DNA of 64,000 bases from Ornithinimicrobium humiphilum (GTDB taxonomy: Bacteria; Actinomycetota; Actinomycetes; Actinomycetales; Dermatophilaceae), in the NCBI RefSeq assembly GCF_006716885.1, contig NZ_VFPU01000002.1:186001-250000 (forward strand). The letters are read 5' to 3'. Below the pieces are notes generated by a model, which saw only the letters and a program-made list of their open reading frames with translations, had not been told where the DNA came from and made no database searches. Of this stretch, positions 1 through 8,449 are shown one piece after another. How positions within the stretch are numbered: position 1 is the stretch's first letter; each line of letters opens with the position of its first letter. The translations under genes were made by a program, and so were the position numbers.

Positions 1-1
1 G

Positions 2-496
2 CTCAACGCCGCCGTGCGGACCTACCTCGACGCGGCGGAGGCGCAGCGGCTGCTCGACGTCGACGTCGTCGACCTCTCCGCACTGGTCCGCGAGTCCCTC
101 GACCGCTGGCGCAGCCGCCTGCGCGGACCGTCCGCCCCACGCCTCGTCGTCGTGGACGAGCCGACCGAGGCCGTGCACGTGTGCGCCTCGGACTCCGCTG
201 TGACGGAGGTCCTCGACCACCTGCTCACCGACGCCGTCCACCGGCTGCCCACCCACGTCCTGGTCGAGATCGACAGCACCGACGGCTACGGCCGCGTCCG
301 CCTCGAGCTGGAGGGTGCCCGCGCCGACGGCGGGGGCGGGGTCCGCGAGGGCACCGAGGTGGCCGACGGCCGGGCCGCCGCGGCGGAGACCGCCCTGGCC
401 GTGGGCGGTCGGGTCATCTCGGTCGACGGCCAGACGGTCGTCCTGCTCCGCCTCGCCGGGGAGGACGAGGACGACTCCCCCACGACCGACGCCTGA
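2..496 (+). CDS. C-terminal part of a histidine-kinase-like protein, cut by the window edge
   Basis: The reading frame is open to the left edge, so only about the last 164 residues are present and the true start lies outside. The visible part has a helix with 'LSALVRESL' spacing, like the linker after a kinase dimerisation domain. A segment resembling a degenerate GHKL ATPase fold follows (DSAVTEVLDHLLTDAV, where a kinase N-box would be, then beta strands), with an acidic tail. No clear G-box is visible, so it could be a degenerate sensor kinase or a related regulator. The terminator at 553-580 lies downstream. Identity is inferred from fold-like pattern only. Confidence 0.4.
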   Translation, partial: LNAAVRTYLDAAEAQRLLDVDVVDLSALVRESLDRWRSRLRGPSAPRLVVVDEPTEAVHVCASDSAVTEVLDHLLTDAVHRLPTHVLVEIDSTDGYGRVRLELEGARADGGGGVREGTEVADGRAAAAETALAVGGRVISVDGQTVVLLRLAGEDEDDSPTTDA

Positions 497-552
497 GGGG
501 TCTGCCGGCGCACGGCATACCCCCGGGGTCATGACCTCCCCCGGGAACAGCA

Positions 553-580
553 GAAGGCCCCCTCCGAGGAGGGGGCCTTC
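553..580. terminator. Strong hairpin terminator
   Basis: A 13-bp GC-rich stem (arms gaaggccccctcc and its complement) closes on a 2-nt loop. It lies between the converging partial kinase gene and tRNA-Arg and can serve both. The same stem and loop recur at 11624-11653 behind tRNA-Gly. Confidence 0.8.
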
Positions 581-601
581 CCAACTGTCTCAACACAGTC
601 G

Positions 602-674
602 CGCGCCCGAAGGGATTCGAACCCCTAACCTTCTGATCCGTAGTCAGATGCTCTATCCGTTGAGCTACGGGCGC
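602..674 (-). tRNA. tRNA-Arg (anticodon ACG)
   Basis: Read on the minus strand, a complete cloverleaf is visible. The 7-bp acceptor stem is gcgcccg with its complement, the anticodon loop CTACGGA gives ACG, and the T-arm has GGTTCGAATCC. CCA is not encoded. A -10-like TATTGT (686-691 on the minus strand) stands 11 nt before the mature 5' end. The 675-860 stretch beyond holds only this promoter and that of pckG. Confidence 0.95.
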
Positions 675-860
675 AACGAGGGAAGACAATACCGGATCAC
701 CCCGGCTGCGACGAAATCCGCGCCCCCGGTGTGACCAATGCCGCAGCCGCGCAACCGTTCCGGGCTCGGGCGCCCGCAGGTGCGGACGCTACGGTGGAGA
801 CAGCAGGACACACGCCCTCTCGCGACCGACTGGCACCGCCGCCAGAAAGGGATTCGGCAC

Positions 861-2687
861 ATGCAGCAGCAGATGCAGACCACCGGTGGGACCACCCACG
901 CCGAGCTCGACGCCTGGGTGAAGGAGGTGGCCGCCCACACCCGACCGGACCGCGTCGTCTGGGTCACGGGGTCTGACGAGGAGATCGAGCAGATCAACGC
1001 CGAGCTCGTCGCGGCCGGCACCTTCACCAAGCTGGCCGAGGACAAGAAGCCCAACAGCTATCACGCCCTCTCCGACCCGCAGGACGTCGCGCGGGTCGAG
1101 GACCGCACCTACATCTGCTCCGTGGAGGAGAAGGACGCGGGCCCGACCAACAACTGGATGGACCCGCAGGAGATGAAGGACCTCCTGTGGCCGCTCTTCG
1201 AGGGCTCGATGGCCGGCCGGACGATGTACGTCATCCCGTTCGTCATGGGCCACCTCGAGGCCGACGACCCCAAGTTCGGCGTGGAGATCACCGACTCCGC
1301 CTATGTCGTCGCCTCGATGCGGATCATGGCCCGGATCGGCACCAACATCCTGCGGGTCATGGAGGAGAAGCAGGCGCCCTACGTCAAGGGCCTGCACTCC
1401 GTCGGCGCCCCGCTGGCCGAGGGTCAGGAGGACGTTCCCTGGCCGTGCAACGAGACCAAGTACATCGTCCACTTCCCCGAGGAGCTGGCGATCTGGTCCT
1501 ACGGCTCGGGCTACGGCGGCAACGCCCTGCTGGGCAAGAAGTGCTACGCGCTGCGCATCGCCTCGGTGATGGCGCGCGACGAGGGCTGGCTCGCCGAGCA
1601 CATGCTCATCCTCAAGCTCACGAGCCCGCAGGACGAGGTCCACTACATCGCGGCGTCCTTCCCGTCCGCCTGCGGCAAGACCAACCTGGCGATGATCCAG
1701 CCCACCATCCCCGGCTGGAAGGCCGAGCTGGTCGGTGACGACATCGCCTGGATGCGCTTCGGCGAGGACGGTCGCCTGTATGCCGTGAACCCCGAGTTCG
1801 GGCTCTTCGGCGTCGCCCCCGGCACCGGCCGCTCGACCAACCCGGTCGCGATGGACACCATCGAGAGGGGCAACTCGATCTTCACCAACGTCGCCCGCAC
1901 GCTCGACGGTGACGTCTGGTGGGAGGGCATGACCGACGAGCCGCCGGCCGAGCTCGTCGACTGGCACGGCGAGCGTTGGACGCCGGAGTCCGAGGGCCCG
2001 TCCTCCCACCCCAACAGCCGCTTCTGCACCCCGATCCGCCAGGTGCCGACGATCGCCGACGAGTACGACGACCCGCGCGGCGTGCCGATCTCGGCCATCA
2101 TGTTCGGCGGTCGCCGCAAGACGACGATCCCGCTGGTGACCGAGTCGCGCGACTGGCAGCACGGCACCTTCATCGCCTCGACCCTGTCGTCGGAGACCAC
2201 CGCGGCCGCCACCGGCGCCGTGGGCGTCGTGCGCCGCGACCCGATGGCGATGCTGCCGTTCATGGGCTACAACGCCAGCGACTACTTCGCGCACTGGCTC
2301 GAGCTCGGCAAGTCGGCCGACGCGAGCAAGCTGCCCAAGATCTTCCTGGTCAACTGGTTCCGGCGCGGCGACGACGGCCGCTTCCTGTGGCCGGGCTTCG
2401 GCGAGAACTCCCGCGTCCTGAAGTGGATGGTCGAGCGCATCGAGGGACGCGTGGACGCCACGGAGAGCCCGATCGGCTACCTGCCCCACCCCGAGGACCT
2501 CGACATCGACGGCCTGTCGCTGCCGGAGGAGGACGTCACGGCCGCGCTCGCGTTCGACCCGGAGGAGTGGGAGGCTGAGGTGCCGCTCATCAAGGAATGG
2601 TTCGAGAAGTTCGGTGAGGAGCTGCCCGCCGCCCTGCGCGACGAGCTCGCGATCCTCGAGCAGCGCCTCGCCGGTCAGGAGGTCTAG
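861..2687 (+). CDS. pckG: Phosphoenolpyruvate carboxykinase (GTP)
   Basis: Interconverts oxaloacetate + GTP and phosphoenolpyruvate + CO2 + GDP in the cytosol, the entry step of gluconeogenesis. The 608 residues match the usual size of GTP-type PEPCK. The kinase-1a loop SACGKTN at about residues 269-275 carries the family's reactive cysteine (C271), GDDIAW follows as kinase-2, and FMGYN and the PWPCNETKY segment are typical. The ATG at 861 is chosen because AGAAAGGGA lies 8-9 nt upstream; the frame stays open further upstream but family similarity does not. A -10-like TACGGT (790-795) suggests a leader of about 60 nt. An acidic gene follows with no gap. Confidence 0.97.
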   Translation: MQQQMQTTGGTTHAELDAWVKEVAAHTRPDRVVWVTGSDEEIEQINAELVAAGTFTKLAEDKKPNSYHALSDPQDVARVEDRTYICSVEEKDAGPTNNWMDPQEMKDLLWPLFEGSMAGRTMYVIPFVMGHLEADDPKFGVEITDSAYVVASMRIMARIGTNILRVMEEKQAPYVKGLHSVGAPLAEGQEDVPWPCNETKYIVHFPEELAIWSYGSGYGGNALLGKKCYALRIASVMARDEGWLAEHMLILKLTSPQDEVHYIAASFPSACGKTNLAMIQPTIPGWKAELVGDDIAWMRFGEDGRLYAVNPEFGLFGVAPGTGRSTNPVAMDTIERGNSIFTNVARTLDGDVWWEGMTDEPPAELVDWHGERWTPESEGPSSHPNSRFCTPIRQVPTIADEYDDPRGVPISAIMFGGRRKTTIPLVTESRDWQHGTFIASTLSSETTAAATGAVGVVRRDPMAMLPFMGYNASDYFAHWLELGKSADASKLPKIFLVNWFRRGDDGRFLWPGFGENSRVLKWMVERIEGRVDATESPIGYLPHPEDLDIDGLSLPEEDVTAALAFDPEEWEAEVPLIKEWFEKFGEELPAALRDELAILEQRLAGQEV

Positions 2688-3020
2688 ATGTCGATCGTCC
2701 CCGGCCAGGATCCCGTGCCGCAGTCGGAGCCGTTGCTGGCCGACGAACCGCTGCCGCCCGGTGTCGAGGACTGGTCCGACGACGTGGACGCGCTGGAGCA
2801 GCGCATCCGCCAGCGCGGGCCGTCCGAGGTCGAGCGGGCGGACGAGCAGGCCGACGCCGTCGAGGGTGAGGGCGGCGCGCAGCCGCAGGAGTCCGTCGGC
2901 GAGGGCGGGGACGGCTCGGGGGCGGACGCCTCGTCGGACCCGACGTCCGACGAGGGCGCCGACGCCGAGGACCCCGAGGCGCAGTCCGGGGACGAGCCCT
3001 CCGGCGACGCCCAGGACTGA
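2688..3020 (+). CDS. Acidic, probably disordered protein encoded directly behind pckG
   Basis: Its ATG begins on the base after the pckG stop codon, so it is almost certainly translated by coupling and belongs to the same transcript. The 110 residues have no membrane segment, signal or cysteine. The first half has proline turns and one short helix (DDVDALEQRIRQRG), and the second half is nearly all Glu, Asp, Gly and Ser. I recognise no family. It may be a lineage-specific appendage, but I cannot say what it does. A strong terminator follows at 3045-3074. Confidence 0.6.
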   Translation: MSIVPGQDPVPQSEPLLADEPLPPGVEDWSDDVDALEQRIRQRGPSEVERADEQADAVEGEGGAQPQESVGEGGDGSGADASSDPTSDEGADAEDPEAQSGDEPSGDAQD

Positions 3021-3044
3021 GCCCCGGCACCAGCCAGACGCAGC

Positions 3045-3074
3045 AGAACCCCCGGCCGGGAGGCCGGGGGTTCT
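3045..3074. terminator. Hairpin terminator between the pckG unit and tRNA-Ser
   Basis: Perfect 13-bp arms (agaacccccggcc and its complement) with a 4-nt loop, 24 nt after the stop of the acidic gene. It also lies just beyond the 3' end of the converging tRNA-Ser gene, so it can work for both strands. Confidence 0.8.
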
Positions 3075-3087
3075 GTCGTCGATCTGG

Positions 3088-3179
3088 CGGAGGCGGAGGG
3101 ATTTGAACCCTCGATGGGGCTCTAAACCCCAAACCCGCTTAGCAGGCGGGCGCCATAGACCAGACTAGGCGACGCCTCC
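3088..3179 (-). tRNA. tRNA-Ser (anticodon GCT)
   Basis: The minus strand gives a class II tRNA of 92 nt. The acceptor stem is ggaggcg, the anticodon stem CCCGC/GCGGG holds loop CTGCTAA (GCT), a long variable arm follows, and the T-arm is GGTTCAAATCC. No encoded CCA. A -10-like TACATT at 3191-3196 (minus strand) lies 11 nt upstream of the 5' end. Confidence 0.95.
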
Positions 3180-3300
3180 AGATCGCAGACAATGTACCTT
3201 CCCCCTGTCGCTGCGCCCAAACCGGGTTCCCAGCCCGTCACCAGCGTACGTTGATAGGACATGATGGTTTCGACCGCGCTGGAAAGGTGCACCCCAGCAG

Positions 3301-4932
3301 ATGAACGACCGTGACCGCGCCACCGAGGGCGCGCACACCCCTCCTCGGTCACGGACCGAGTGGGTGGAGAAGCAGGAAGGCCGCGAGCGCGAGACGCTCG
3401 GCCGTGCCTTCGGGCTGACCGCGCTCAGCGCCGTCCTGCCCGGCTCCGGCCTGCTCGCCACGCCGCGCCGCTGGCTCGGGGCCGTCGTGGTGGCGCTGGC
3501 GCTCGGGCTCGCGGTCGTCGTGGGCGTGACCGTCCGGCGCGAGGGCCTGATCGGCACCGCGCTGTCGACCGCGTCCGACTCCGACCTGCTGCGCACCATC
3601 ATGTGGGGGCTGATCGCCGGCACCGTGGTCTGGGTGGGGGCCGTCGCGCTCACGGCGCTCATGACCCAGCCCAGCCGCAGCACCGGCCGTCAGCGTGGCG
3701 CCCTGGCTGCCTTCACCGCCGTGCTCTGCCTGCTGGTCTCCACCCCGGCCGCGCTCGGGGTGCGCTACATCGACAGCCACCTCGACGCCATGGACAAGGT
3801 GTTCACCAGTGACGGCGGGAGCCGGGCGCCCGGTCCGGCGACCCCCGGCGGGGCGGAGCCCACGTCCGCGCTCGGGCCGCCCGAGGACCCCTGGGCCGAC
3901 CTGCCCCGGGTCAACCTGCTCCTGCTGGGCTCCGACGCCGCCGAGGCGCGCGAGGGCACCCGCACCGACACGATGATCGTGGCGAGCATCGACACCCACA
4001 CCGGCGAGTCCGTGCTCTTCTCGATCCCGCGCAACCTGCAGAACGTCCCGATCCCCCGCGACAACCCGCTCCACGACCTCTACCCCGAGGGCTACAACTG
4101 CGGCGACCAGTGCCTCATGAACGCCATCTGGACCGAGGCCGAGCTGGCCGCCTCCGAGCACCCGGAGTGGTTCGCCGACGACCCTACGCCGGGCCTGACG
4201 GCCACCCGCCAGGTCATCGAGACCGTGCTCGGGCTCGACATCCACCACACGGTGATCGTCAACCTCGAGGGCTTCAAGGACCTCATCGACGCGATGGGCG
4301 GGGTGACCGTCACGGTCAAGGAGCGCATCCCGATCAACGGCCGCACCTTCACCGGCGCCGATGGCAAGCTCCACCTCGATCCCAACTCGCCCAACCTGGA
4401 GTGGCTGGAGCCGGGCACCCACAAGCTCACCGGCTTCCAGGCCCTCGGCTACTCGCGCTCGCGCGTCATGTCCGACGATTACGACCGGATGCGCCGCCAG
4501 CGGTGCATGGTCGCCGCCGTCATCGACCAGGCCAACCCGGTGACCCTCCTGCAGCGCTACCCGCAGATCATCACCGCGGTCGGCGACAACGTCGTGACCG
4601 ACATCCCGCAGGAGGACCTGCGCGTCTGGGCCGAGCTCGTCATGCTGGTCCAGCAGAGCACGCTGCGCAGCCTGCCCTTCACCGCGAGCAACACCAACAC
4701 CGCCAACCCCGACTTCTCCGACATCCGCGCGCGGGTGTGGGAGGCGACGCACCCGGCGCCCGAGACCACCCCTCCGCCGTCGAAGGACAAGGACGACGAC
4801 GAGACGGTCACCGCGGCCCCCACCCAGGACACCGAGGCGCCGGAGCAGACCGCCACCGAGGGCGAGGACCCGGCCACCGAGACCGGGCCCGCCGACGACG
4901 AGCTGCAGGACATCGGCGCGGTCTGCGGCTGA
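3301..4932 (+). CDS. LytR-CpsA-Psr (LCP) family cell-wall ligase
   Basis: LCP proteins move lipid-linked glycopolymers onto peptidoglycan outside the membrane. The 543 residues start with a charged cytosolic stretch, then about three membrane segments (within roughly residues 35-155) and an extracellular LCP domain from about residue 200. That domain has the typical LLLLGSDA, arginine/aspartate motif TRTDTMIVASID, SIPRN and the late YSRSR motif. Two cysteines (GYNCGDQC) are a variation that could form a disulfide. The tail is low-complexity Thr/Glu/Pro and ends in a single cysteine. A GGAAAGG lies about 13 nt before the ATG. The acceptor polymer cannot be told from sequence. Confidence 0.9.
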   Translation: MNDRDRATEGAHTPPRSRTEWVEKQEGRERETLGRAFGLTALSAVLPGSGLLATPRRWLGAVVVALALGLAVVVGVTVRREGLIGTALSTASDSDLLRTIMWGLIAGTVVWVGAVALTALMTQPSRSTGRQRGALAAFTAVLCLLVSTPAALGVRYIDSHLDAMDKVFTSDGGSRAPGPATPGGAEPTSALGPPEDPWADLPRVNLLLLGSDAAEAREGTRTDTMIVASIDTHTGESVLFSIPRNLQNVPIPRDNPLHDLYPEGYNCGDQCLMNAIWTEAELAASEHPEWFADDPTPGLTATRQVIETVLGLDIHHTVIVNLEGFKDLIDAMGGVTVTVKERIPINGRTFTGADGKLHLDPNSPNLEWLEPGTHKLTGFQALGYSRSRVMSDDYDRMRRQRCMVAAVIDQANPVTLLQRYPQIITAVGDNVVTDIPQEDLRVWAELVMLVQQSTLRSLPFTASNTNTANPDFSDIRARVWEATHPAPETTPPPSKDKDDDETVTAAPTQDTEAPEQTATEGEDPATETGPADDELQDIGAVCG

Positions 4933-4950
4933 GGCGGCGCGGCGCCGGAG

Positions 4951-5490
4951 GTTCGACACACCTTCTGCGACATCTGCGCGTGCTCGAGCACAGGCGTATG
5001 CCGCACAACCGGTCTCGAGGGCCGGCGGCTGGTCCTTCTGACCGGCAGACAAGGTTCTGCCGCTCGGGCAACGTTCGCAACGGCGTCTGACCCGCGCAAC
5101 GTTGCCTGGGAAGGGCCCCGGGTCGTCCGACCGGCACAACCTTGCTCGGCCCTCGAGCTCGACACACCTTCTGCACCATCTGCACGTGCTCGACCACAGG
5201 CGTATGCCGCACAACGGCGTGTCGAGGGCGGGCGGCTGGCCCTTCTGACCGGCAGACAAGGTCCTGCCGCTCGGGCAACGTTCGCAACGGCGTCTGACCC
5301 GCGCAACGTTGCCTGGGAAGGGCCCCGGGTCGTCCGACCGGCACAACCTTGCTCGGCCCTGGAGCTCGACACACCTTCTGCACCATCTGCGCGTGCTCGA
5401 GCGCAGGCGTATGCCGCACAACGGGTGTCGAGGGCGGGCGGCGGGTGGGGCGCGAGACGACGGGCAAGGTTCTGCCGCTCAGGCACCGCA
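4951..5490. repeat. Noncoding tandem repeat, unit about 206-208 bp, two full copies and one partial
   Basis: The marker cgacacaccttctgc occurs at 4954, 5160 and 5368, so the period is 206 then 208 bp. Copies 1 and 2 share a block of about 85 bp that looks identical by eye (gggcaacgttcgcaac to cacaaccttgctcgg), which suggests recent duplication. Copy 3 stops after about 125 bp. Each unit holds one GTATGCCGC, the palindrome gcaacgttgc (full copies), and inverted arms ctcgacac/gtgtcgag in copies 2 and 3. All frames are interrupted or lack coding character. It fills the 640-bp gap between the LCP gene and cspA; I see nothing else there except the cspA terminator. Confidence 0.85.
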
Positions 5491-5497
5491 GACGTGA

Positions 5498-5531
5498 ACG
5501 GCCCCCGTCACCGGTGGGTGACGGGGGCCGT
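5498..5531 (-). terminator. Terminator of the cold-shock gene
   Basis: Perfect 15-bp arms (acggcccccgtcacc and complement) with a 4-nt loop, 44 nt past the cspA stop on the minus strand. Confidence 0.75.
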
Positions 5532-5574
5532 CGTGCTCGGCGCCGGGGCGCCGGGCGTTCCTGCCAGAGCGGCG

Positions 5575-5778
5575 TCAGAGCGGACGGACCGCGTCCGCCT
5601 GGGGGCCCTTGGGGCCCTGGGTGACCTCGAACTCGACCCGCTGGGCCTCGTCGAGGGTCTTGTAGCCGTTGGTCTGGATGGCCGAGTAGTGGACGAACAC
5701 GTCGGGACCACCGCCGTCCTGGGCGATGAAGCCGAAGCCCTTCTCCGCGTTGAACCACTTCACGGTTCCCTGAGTCAT
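5575..5778 (-). CDS. cspA: Cold-shock protein, RNA chaperone
   Basis: A 67-residue single cold-shock domain that binds single-stranded RNA/DNA and melts structure in mRNA. RNP1 (KGFGFI, residues 13-18) and RNP2 (VFVHYSAI, from residue 27) are intact, and length is standard. A second in-frame ATG lies two codons upstream. I chose [10 protein letters not shown] because the purine stretch GAAAGAG is then correctly spaced and the N-terminus matches the family. It is a single-gene unit with its own terminator. Confidence 0.96.
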   Translation of the reverse strand: MTQGTVKWFNAEKGFGFIAQDGGGPDVFVHYSAIQTNGYKTLDEAQRVEFEVTQGPKGPQADAVRPL

Positions 5779-5967
5779 GCGCATTCTCTTTCTGTCCTGC
5801 CGGTGCCCTCGCCCGCACCTCGCGGACGAGACGGTGGGAGCGAAGAACCCCCCAGCCAACCCGGACCAGCCCGGGGTCGTGCTCACCGCTCCCGCCCGGC
5901 CCCCAGGCCCGGCGGGTCCGACCGTCACTGCGCAAGGAAATGCCACGTCCAACCGGCTTTCACCGTA
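5779..5967 (-). promoter_or_regulatory. Probable long leader and promoter of cspA
   Basis: No gene fits in the roughly 270 bp between cspA and tRNA-Ser. A -10-like TACGGT lies at 5962-5967 (minus strand), which would give a leader of about 175 nt. Long structured leaders are typical of cold-shock genes. The promoter call rests on the hexamer alone. Confidence 0.3.
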
Positions 5968-6049
5968 GCAGGAGGGGGTTCGCGGCCCTCGGCCCGACGT
6001 GCGATCATCAGGTCGGACGCACCGGTGGCGGAGACGCCCCGGAGCCTCT

Positions 6050-6137
6050 GGAGGGTTCGCATAGTGGCCGAGTGCAGGCGCCTTGAAAGCGCCCGAGGTT
6101 GACGCCTCCGTGGGTTCAAATCCCACACCCTCCGCCA
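6050..6137 (+). tRNA. tRNA-Ser (anticodon TGA), CCA encoded
   Basis: Acceptor stem ggagggt pairs with accctcc, anticodon stem GGCGC/GCGCC holds loop CTTGAAA (TGA), a long variable arm follows, T-arm GGTTCAAATCC, discriminator G, then genomic CCA at 6135-6137. Confidence 0.95.
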
Positions 6138-6249
6138 TCTCCGCAGGTCGGACGGGGGTGCTCTGCGCCCTGTCGCGCTCGGCATGCCGGTCCGCCCCTG
6201 CGCGTGTAGCGTCGATGGAGAACACGATGACCCATCGGAAGGAGTCATG

Positions 6250-6651
6250 ATGAACAAGCTGCTGCTGCTCGTCGGCGCGGGGATCGGCTACGTGCTGGGT
6301 GCGCGCGCCGGTCGTGAGCGTTACGACCAGATCGCCGACCAGGCCACCAAGCTGTGGACCGACCCCCGGGTCCAGACCAAGGTCGACGAGGCCAAGACCA
6401 AGGCTCCCGAGGTCGCCCAGAAGGTCGGCGAGCAGGCCAAGGCCAAGGTCGACGAGGCCAAGGCCAAGGTGACCGGCGACTCGAGCTCGTCCTCCAACGG
6501 CTCCAGCTCCTCCGGCTCCGCCTTCGGCGGCTCCGGCTCGAGCTCGAGCTCCGGCACGGTGCAGAACGCGACCGGGTCCTACGACCCGGAGAGCGGCACC
6601 GCCACGGTGGACACCACCGGCTTCGGCCCGGGCGGCGACAAGTTGCCCTGA
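6250..6651 (+). CDS. YtxH-like small membrane-anchored protein
   Basis: About 133 residues. A short hydrophobic N-terminus with glycine pattern ([22 protein letters not shown]) is the hallmark of actinobacterial YtxH-type proteins. Lysine/alanine-rich amphipathic repeats ([18 protein letters not shown]) probably form coiled coil, then a serine/glycine-rich linker and a short conserved-looking end. Family members are linked to envelope stress, but the role is unknown. Two ATGs stand side by side (6247, 6250). AAGGAG ends at 6244, so the second has the better spacing. A -10-like TAGCGT lies about 30 nt upstream of the first ATG. Confidence 0.75.
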   Translation: MNKLLLLVGAGIGYVLGARAGRERYDQIADQATKLWTDPRVQTKVDEAKTKAPEVAQKVGEQAKAKVDEAKAKVTGDSSSSSNGSSSSGSAFGGSGSSSSSGTVQNATGSYDPESGTATVDTTGFGPGGDKLP

Positions 6652-6676
6652 CCGGCCAAGCACCACAGCCTCACGA

Positions 6677-6712
6677 CGAAGGCCCACCCCCTGCCTCGGG
6701 GGTGGGCCTTCG
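6677..6712. terminator. Bidirectional terminator between the YtxH-like gene and cysE
   Basis: Perfect 15-bp arms (cgaaggcccaccccc and complement) with a 6-nt loop, between converging genes. Confidence 0.8.
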
Positions 6713-6731
6713 CGCTGTCCGGGGTATGCCG

Positions 6732-7346
6732 TCAGATCCAGAGCGCGGGCTCGTCGTAGAGCGCCTGCTGCGGGTCGATGCCCGCCTCCGGCATCCGGAT
6801 CTTGGCGGGGATGCCGGTCGCGACCGCCATCGACGGCACGTCCTTGGTGACCACGGCGTTGGCACCGACCTGGGCGCCGTGGCCCAGCACGATGTTGCCG
6901 AGCACCTTGGCCCCGGCGCCGACGGTCACGCCGTCGCCGAGGGTGGGGTGGCGCTTGACCGGCTCCATCGACCGGCCGCCGAGCGTGACGCCGTGGTAGA
7001 GCATCACGTCGTCGCCGACCTCGGCGGTCTCGCCGATGACCACGCCCATGCCGTGGTCGATGAAGAACCGCCGGCCGATGGTGGCCCCGGGGTGGATCTC
7101 GACGCCGGTCGCCGCCCGCGCGGCCTGCGAGAGCAGGCGCGCGGGCAGCTTGTGGCCCGAGGTCCAGAGCCGGTGGGCGACCCGGTGCGTCCAGATCGCG
7201 TGCAGCCCGGGCGAGGCCAGGGCCATCTCCACGCGGCTCGAGGTGGCGGGGTCGCGCTCGATGGCGGCGTCGAGGTCCTCCCGGATGCCCCCGGCGAGCC
7301 GGGACACCGCCCCGGCGATCTTCGTGGGTGCAGACAGGAGAGCCAC
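6732..7346 (-). CDS. cysE: Serine O-acetyltransferase
   Basis: Acetylates serine with acetyl-CoA to O-acetylserine, the substrate of the cysK product encoded just upstream. 204 residues: an N-terminal helical part, then the left-handed beta-helix of hexapeptide repeats (from about residue 70). It carries the CysE signatures [19 protein letters not shown] and [18 protein letters not shown]. It begins with GTG 5 nt after the cysK stop, with only a weak GGGA ahead of it, so translation is probably coupled to cysK. Confidence 0.93.
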   Translation of the reverse strand: MALLSAPTKIAGAVSRLAGGIREDLDAAIERDPATSSRVEMALASPGLHAIWTHRVAHRLWTSGHKLPARLLSQAARAATGVEIHPGATIGRRFFIDHGMGVVIGETAEVGDDVMLYHGVTLGGRSMEPVKRHPTLGDGVTVGAGAKVLGNIVLGHGAQVGANAVVTKDVPSMAVATGIPAKIRMPEAGIDPQQALYDEPALWI

Positions 7347-7351
7347 GGCGA

Positions 7352-8287
7352 TCAGTCCCGCAGGTCCTCGAAGAGGACGGTGGACAGGTAGCGCTCGCCG
7401 AAGGACGGGATGATCACGACGATCGTCTTGCCGGCGCTCTCGGGGCGCTTGGCGATCTCCAGGGCGGCCCAGACGTTGGCGCCGGAGGAGATGCCCGCGA
7501 GGATGCCCTCCTCGGTGGCCAGCGAGCGGGAGATGCGGATCGAGTCCTCGAGGGTGGCGTCGAGGACCTCGTCGTAGAGCTCGGTGTCGAGGATCTCCGG
7601 GATGAAGTTGGCGCCCAGGCCCTGGATCTTGTGCGGGCCGGGCTGGCCGCCGTTGAGGATCGGGCTGTCCTTGGGCTCGACGGCGACCAGGCGCACGTCC
7701 GGCTTCTGCTCGCGCAGGTAGCGGCCGGCACCGGTGATGGTGCCGCCGGTGCCGACGCCGGCGACGAAGACGTCGACCTGGCCGTCGGTGTCGTTCCAGA
7801 CCTCGGGGCCGGTGGTCGCGTAGTGGACCTTGACGTTGGCCGGGTTGGCGAACTGGCGGGCGCGCACGGCGCCGCGCTCGGCGGCGATCTCGTCGGCCTT
7901 GGCGACGGCGCCCTTCATGCCCTCCGAGCCGGGGGTGAGGACGAGCTCGGCGCCGTAGGCGCGCAGCAGGGCGCGGCGCTCCAGGCTCATGGTCTCGGGC
8001 ATCGCCAGGACGACCTTGAAGCCGCGGGCGGCGCCGACCATGGCCAGGGCGATGCCGGTGTTGCCCGACGTGCCCTCGACGATCGTGCCGCCCGGCTGCA
8101 GCTCGCCCGACTCCACCGCCGCGTCGATGATGGCGGCGCCGATGCGGTCCTTGACCGAGGCGGCGGGGTTCTGCGACTCGAGCTTGGCCAGCACCTGGGT
8201 GCCTTCCTGGATACCCTCGGTCACGCGGTTGAGGCGGACGAGGGGGGTGCGGCCGATGACCTGGGTCACGTCGTCGTAGACAGGCAC
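7352..8287 (-). CDS. cysK: Cysteine synthase A (O-acetylserine sulfhydrylase)
   Basis: Makes cysteine from O-acetylserine and sulfide in the cytosol. The 311 residues are full length. PLP lysine K46 lies in SVKDRIG, the substrate loop TSGNTG is at about 73-78, and the phosphate-binding GTGGT and the later SSGAN are present. The GTG start has GAAAGG about 10 nt upstream. First gene of a cysK-cysE unit; unlike E. coli, the two partners of the cysteine synthase complex are adjacent. An AT-rich inverted repeat at 8330-8364 lies in its promoter region. Confidence 0.95.
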   Translation of the reverse strand: MPVYDDVTQVIGRTPLVRLNRVTEGIQEGTQVLAKLESQNPAASVKDRIGAAIIDAAVESGELQPGGTIVEGTSGNTGIALAMVGAARGFKVVLAMPETMSLERRALLRAYGAELVLTPGSEGMKGAVAKADEIAAERGAVRARQFANPANVKVHYATTGPEVWNDTDGQVDVFVAGVGTGGTITGAGRYLREQKPDVRLVAVEPKDSPILNGGQPGPHKIQGLGANFIPEILDTELYDEVLDATLEDSIRISRSLATEEGILAGISSGANVWAALEIAKRPESAGKTIVVIIPSFGERYLSTVLFEDLRD

Positions 8288-8329
8288 AGGGGAAACCTTT
8301 CCGTCGGGGGCGAGGCATCAGCCTCGATC

Positions 8330-8364
8330 GTTATGCATTCTGCTAGTGAACGTTATTGCATAAC
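8330..8364 (-). promoter_or_regulatory. Inverted repeat in the cysK promoter region, possible operator
   Basis: Arms gttatgca (8330-8337) and tgcataac (8357-8364) are exact complements separated by 19 nt, in an AT-rich patch unlike its surroundings. It lies about 45-75 nt upstream of cysK and is placed to control it; the divergent Fe-S gene starts 86 nt to the right. I do not recognise the site as that of a known cysteine regulator. Confidence 0.4.
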
Positions 8365-8449
8365 AAGACCTTCCCGCACGAGGGGATCTTCTTCGCCCCG
8401 CCGTCGCCCTGCCGCCGCCGATGCCCTCCCCGGGCACTACCCTGCCGCT

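Noticed and set aside
4951..5490. CRISPR array
   Set aside because: Repeat units are about 207 bp, not 25-40 bp with unique spacers, and no cas genes are present.
5779..6049. A small gene between cspA and tRNA-Ser(TGA)
   Set aside because: Frames on both strands lack coding character; the space is explained by the long leader usual for cold-shock genes.
6732..8318. A single long minus-strand frame covering cysK and cysE as a fusion protein
   Set aside because: The frame that is open across both encodes CysE only at its end; cysK lies in a different frame with its own start and stop 5 nt before cysE.
8288..8449. SAM or other riboswitch upstream of cysK
   Set aside because: No T-box, SAM-box or kink-turn arrangement is visible; the only structure is the AT-rich inverted repeat better read as a DNA site.
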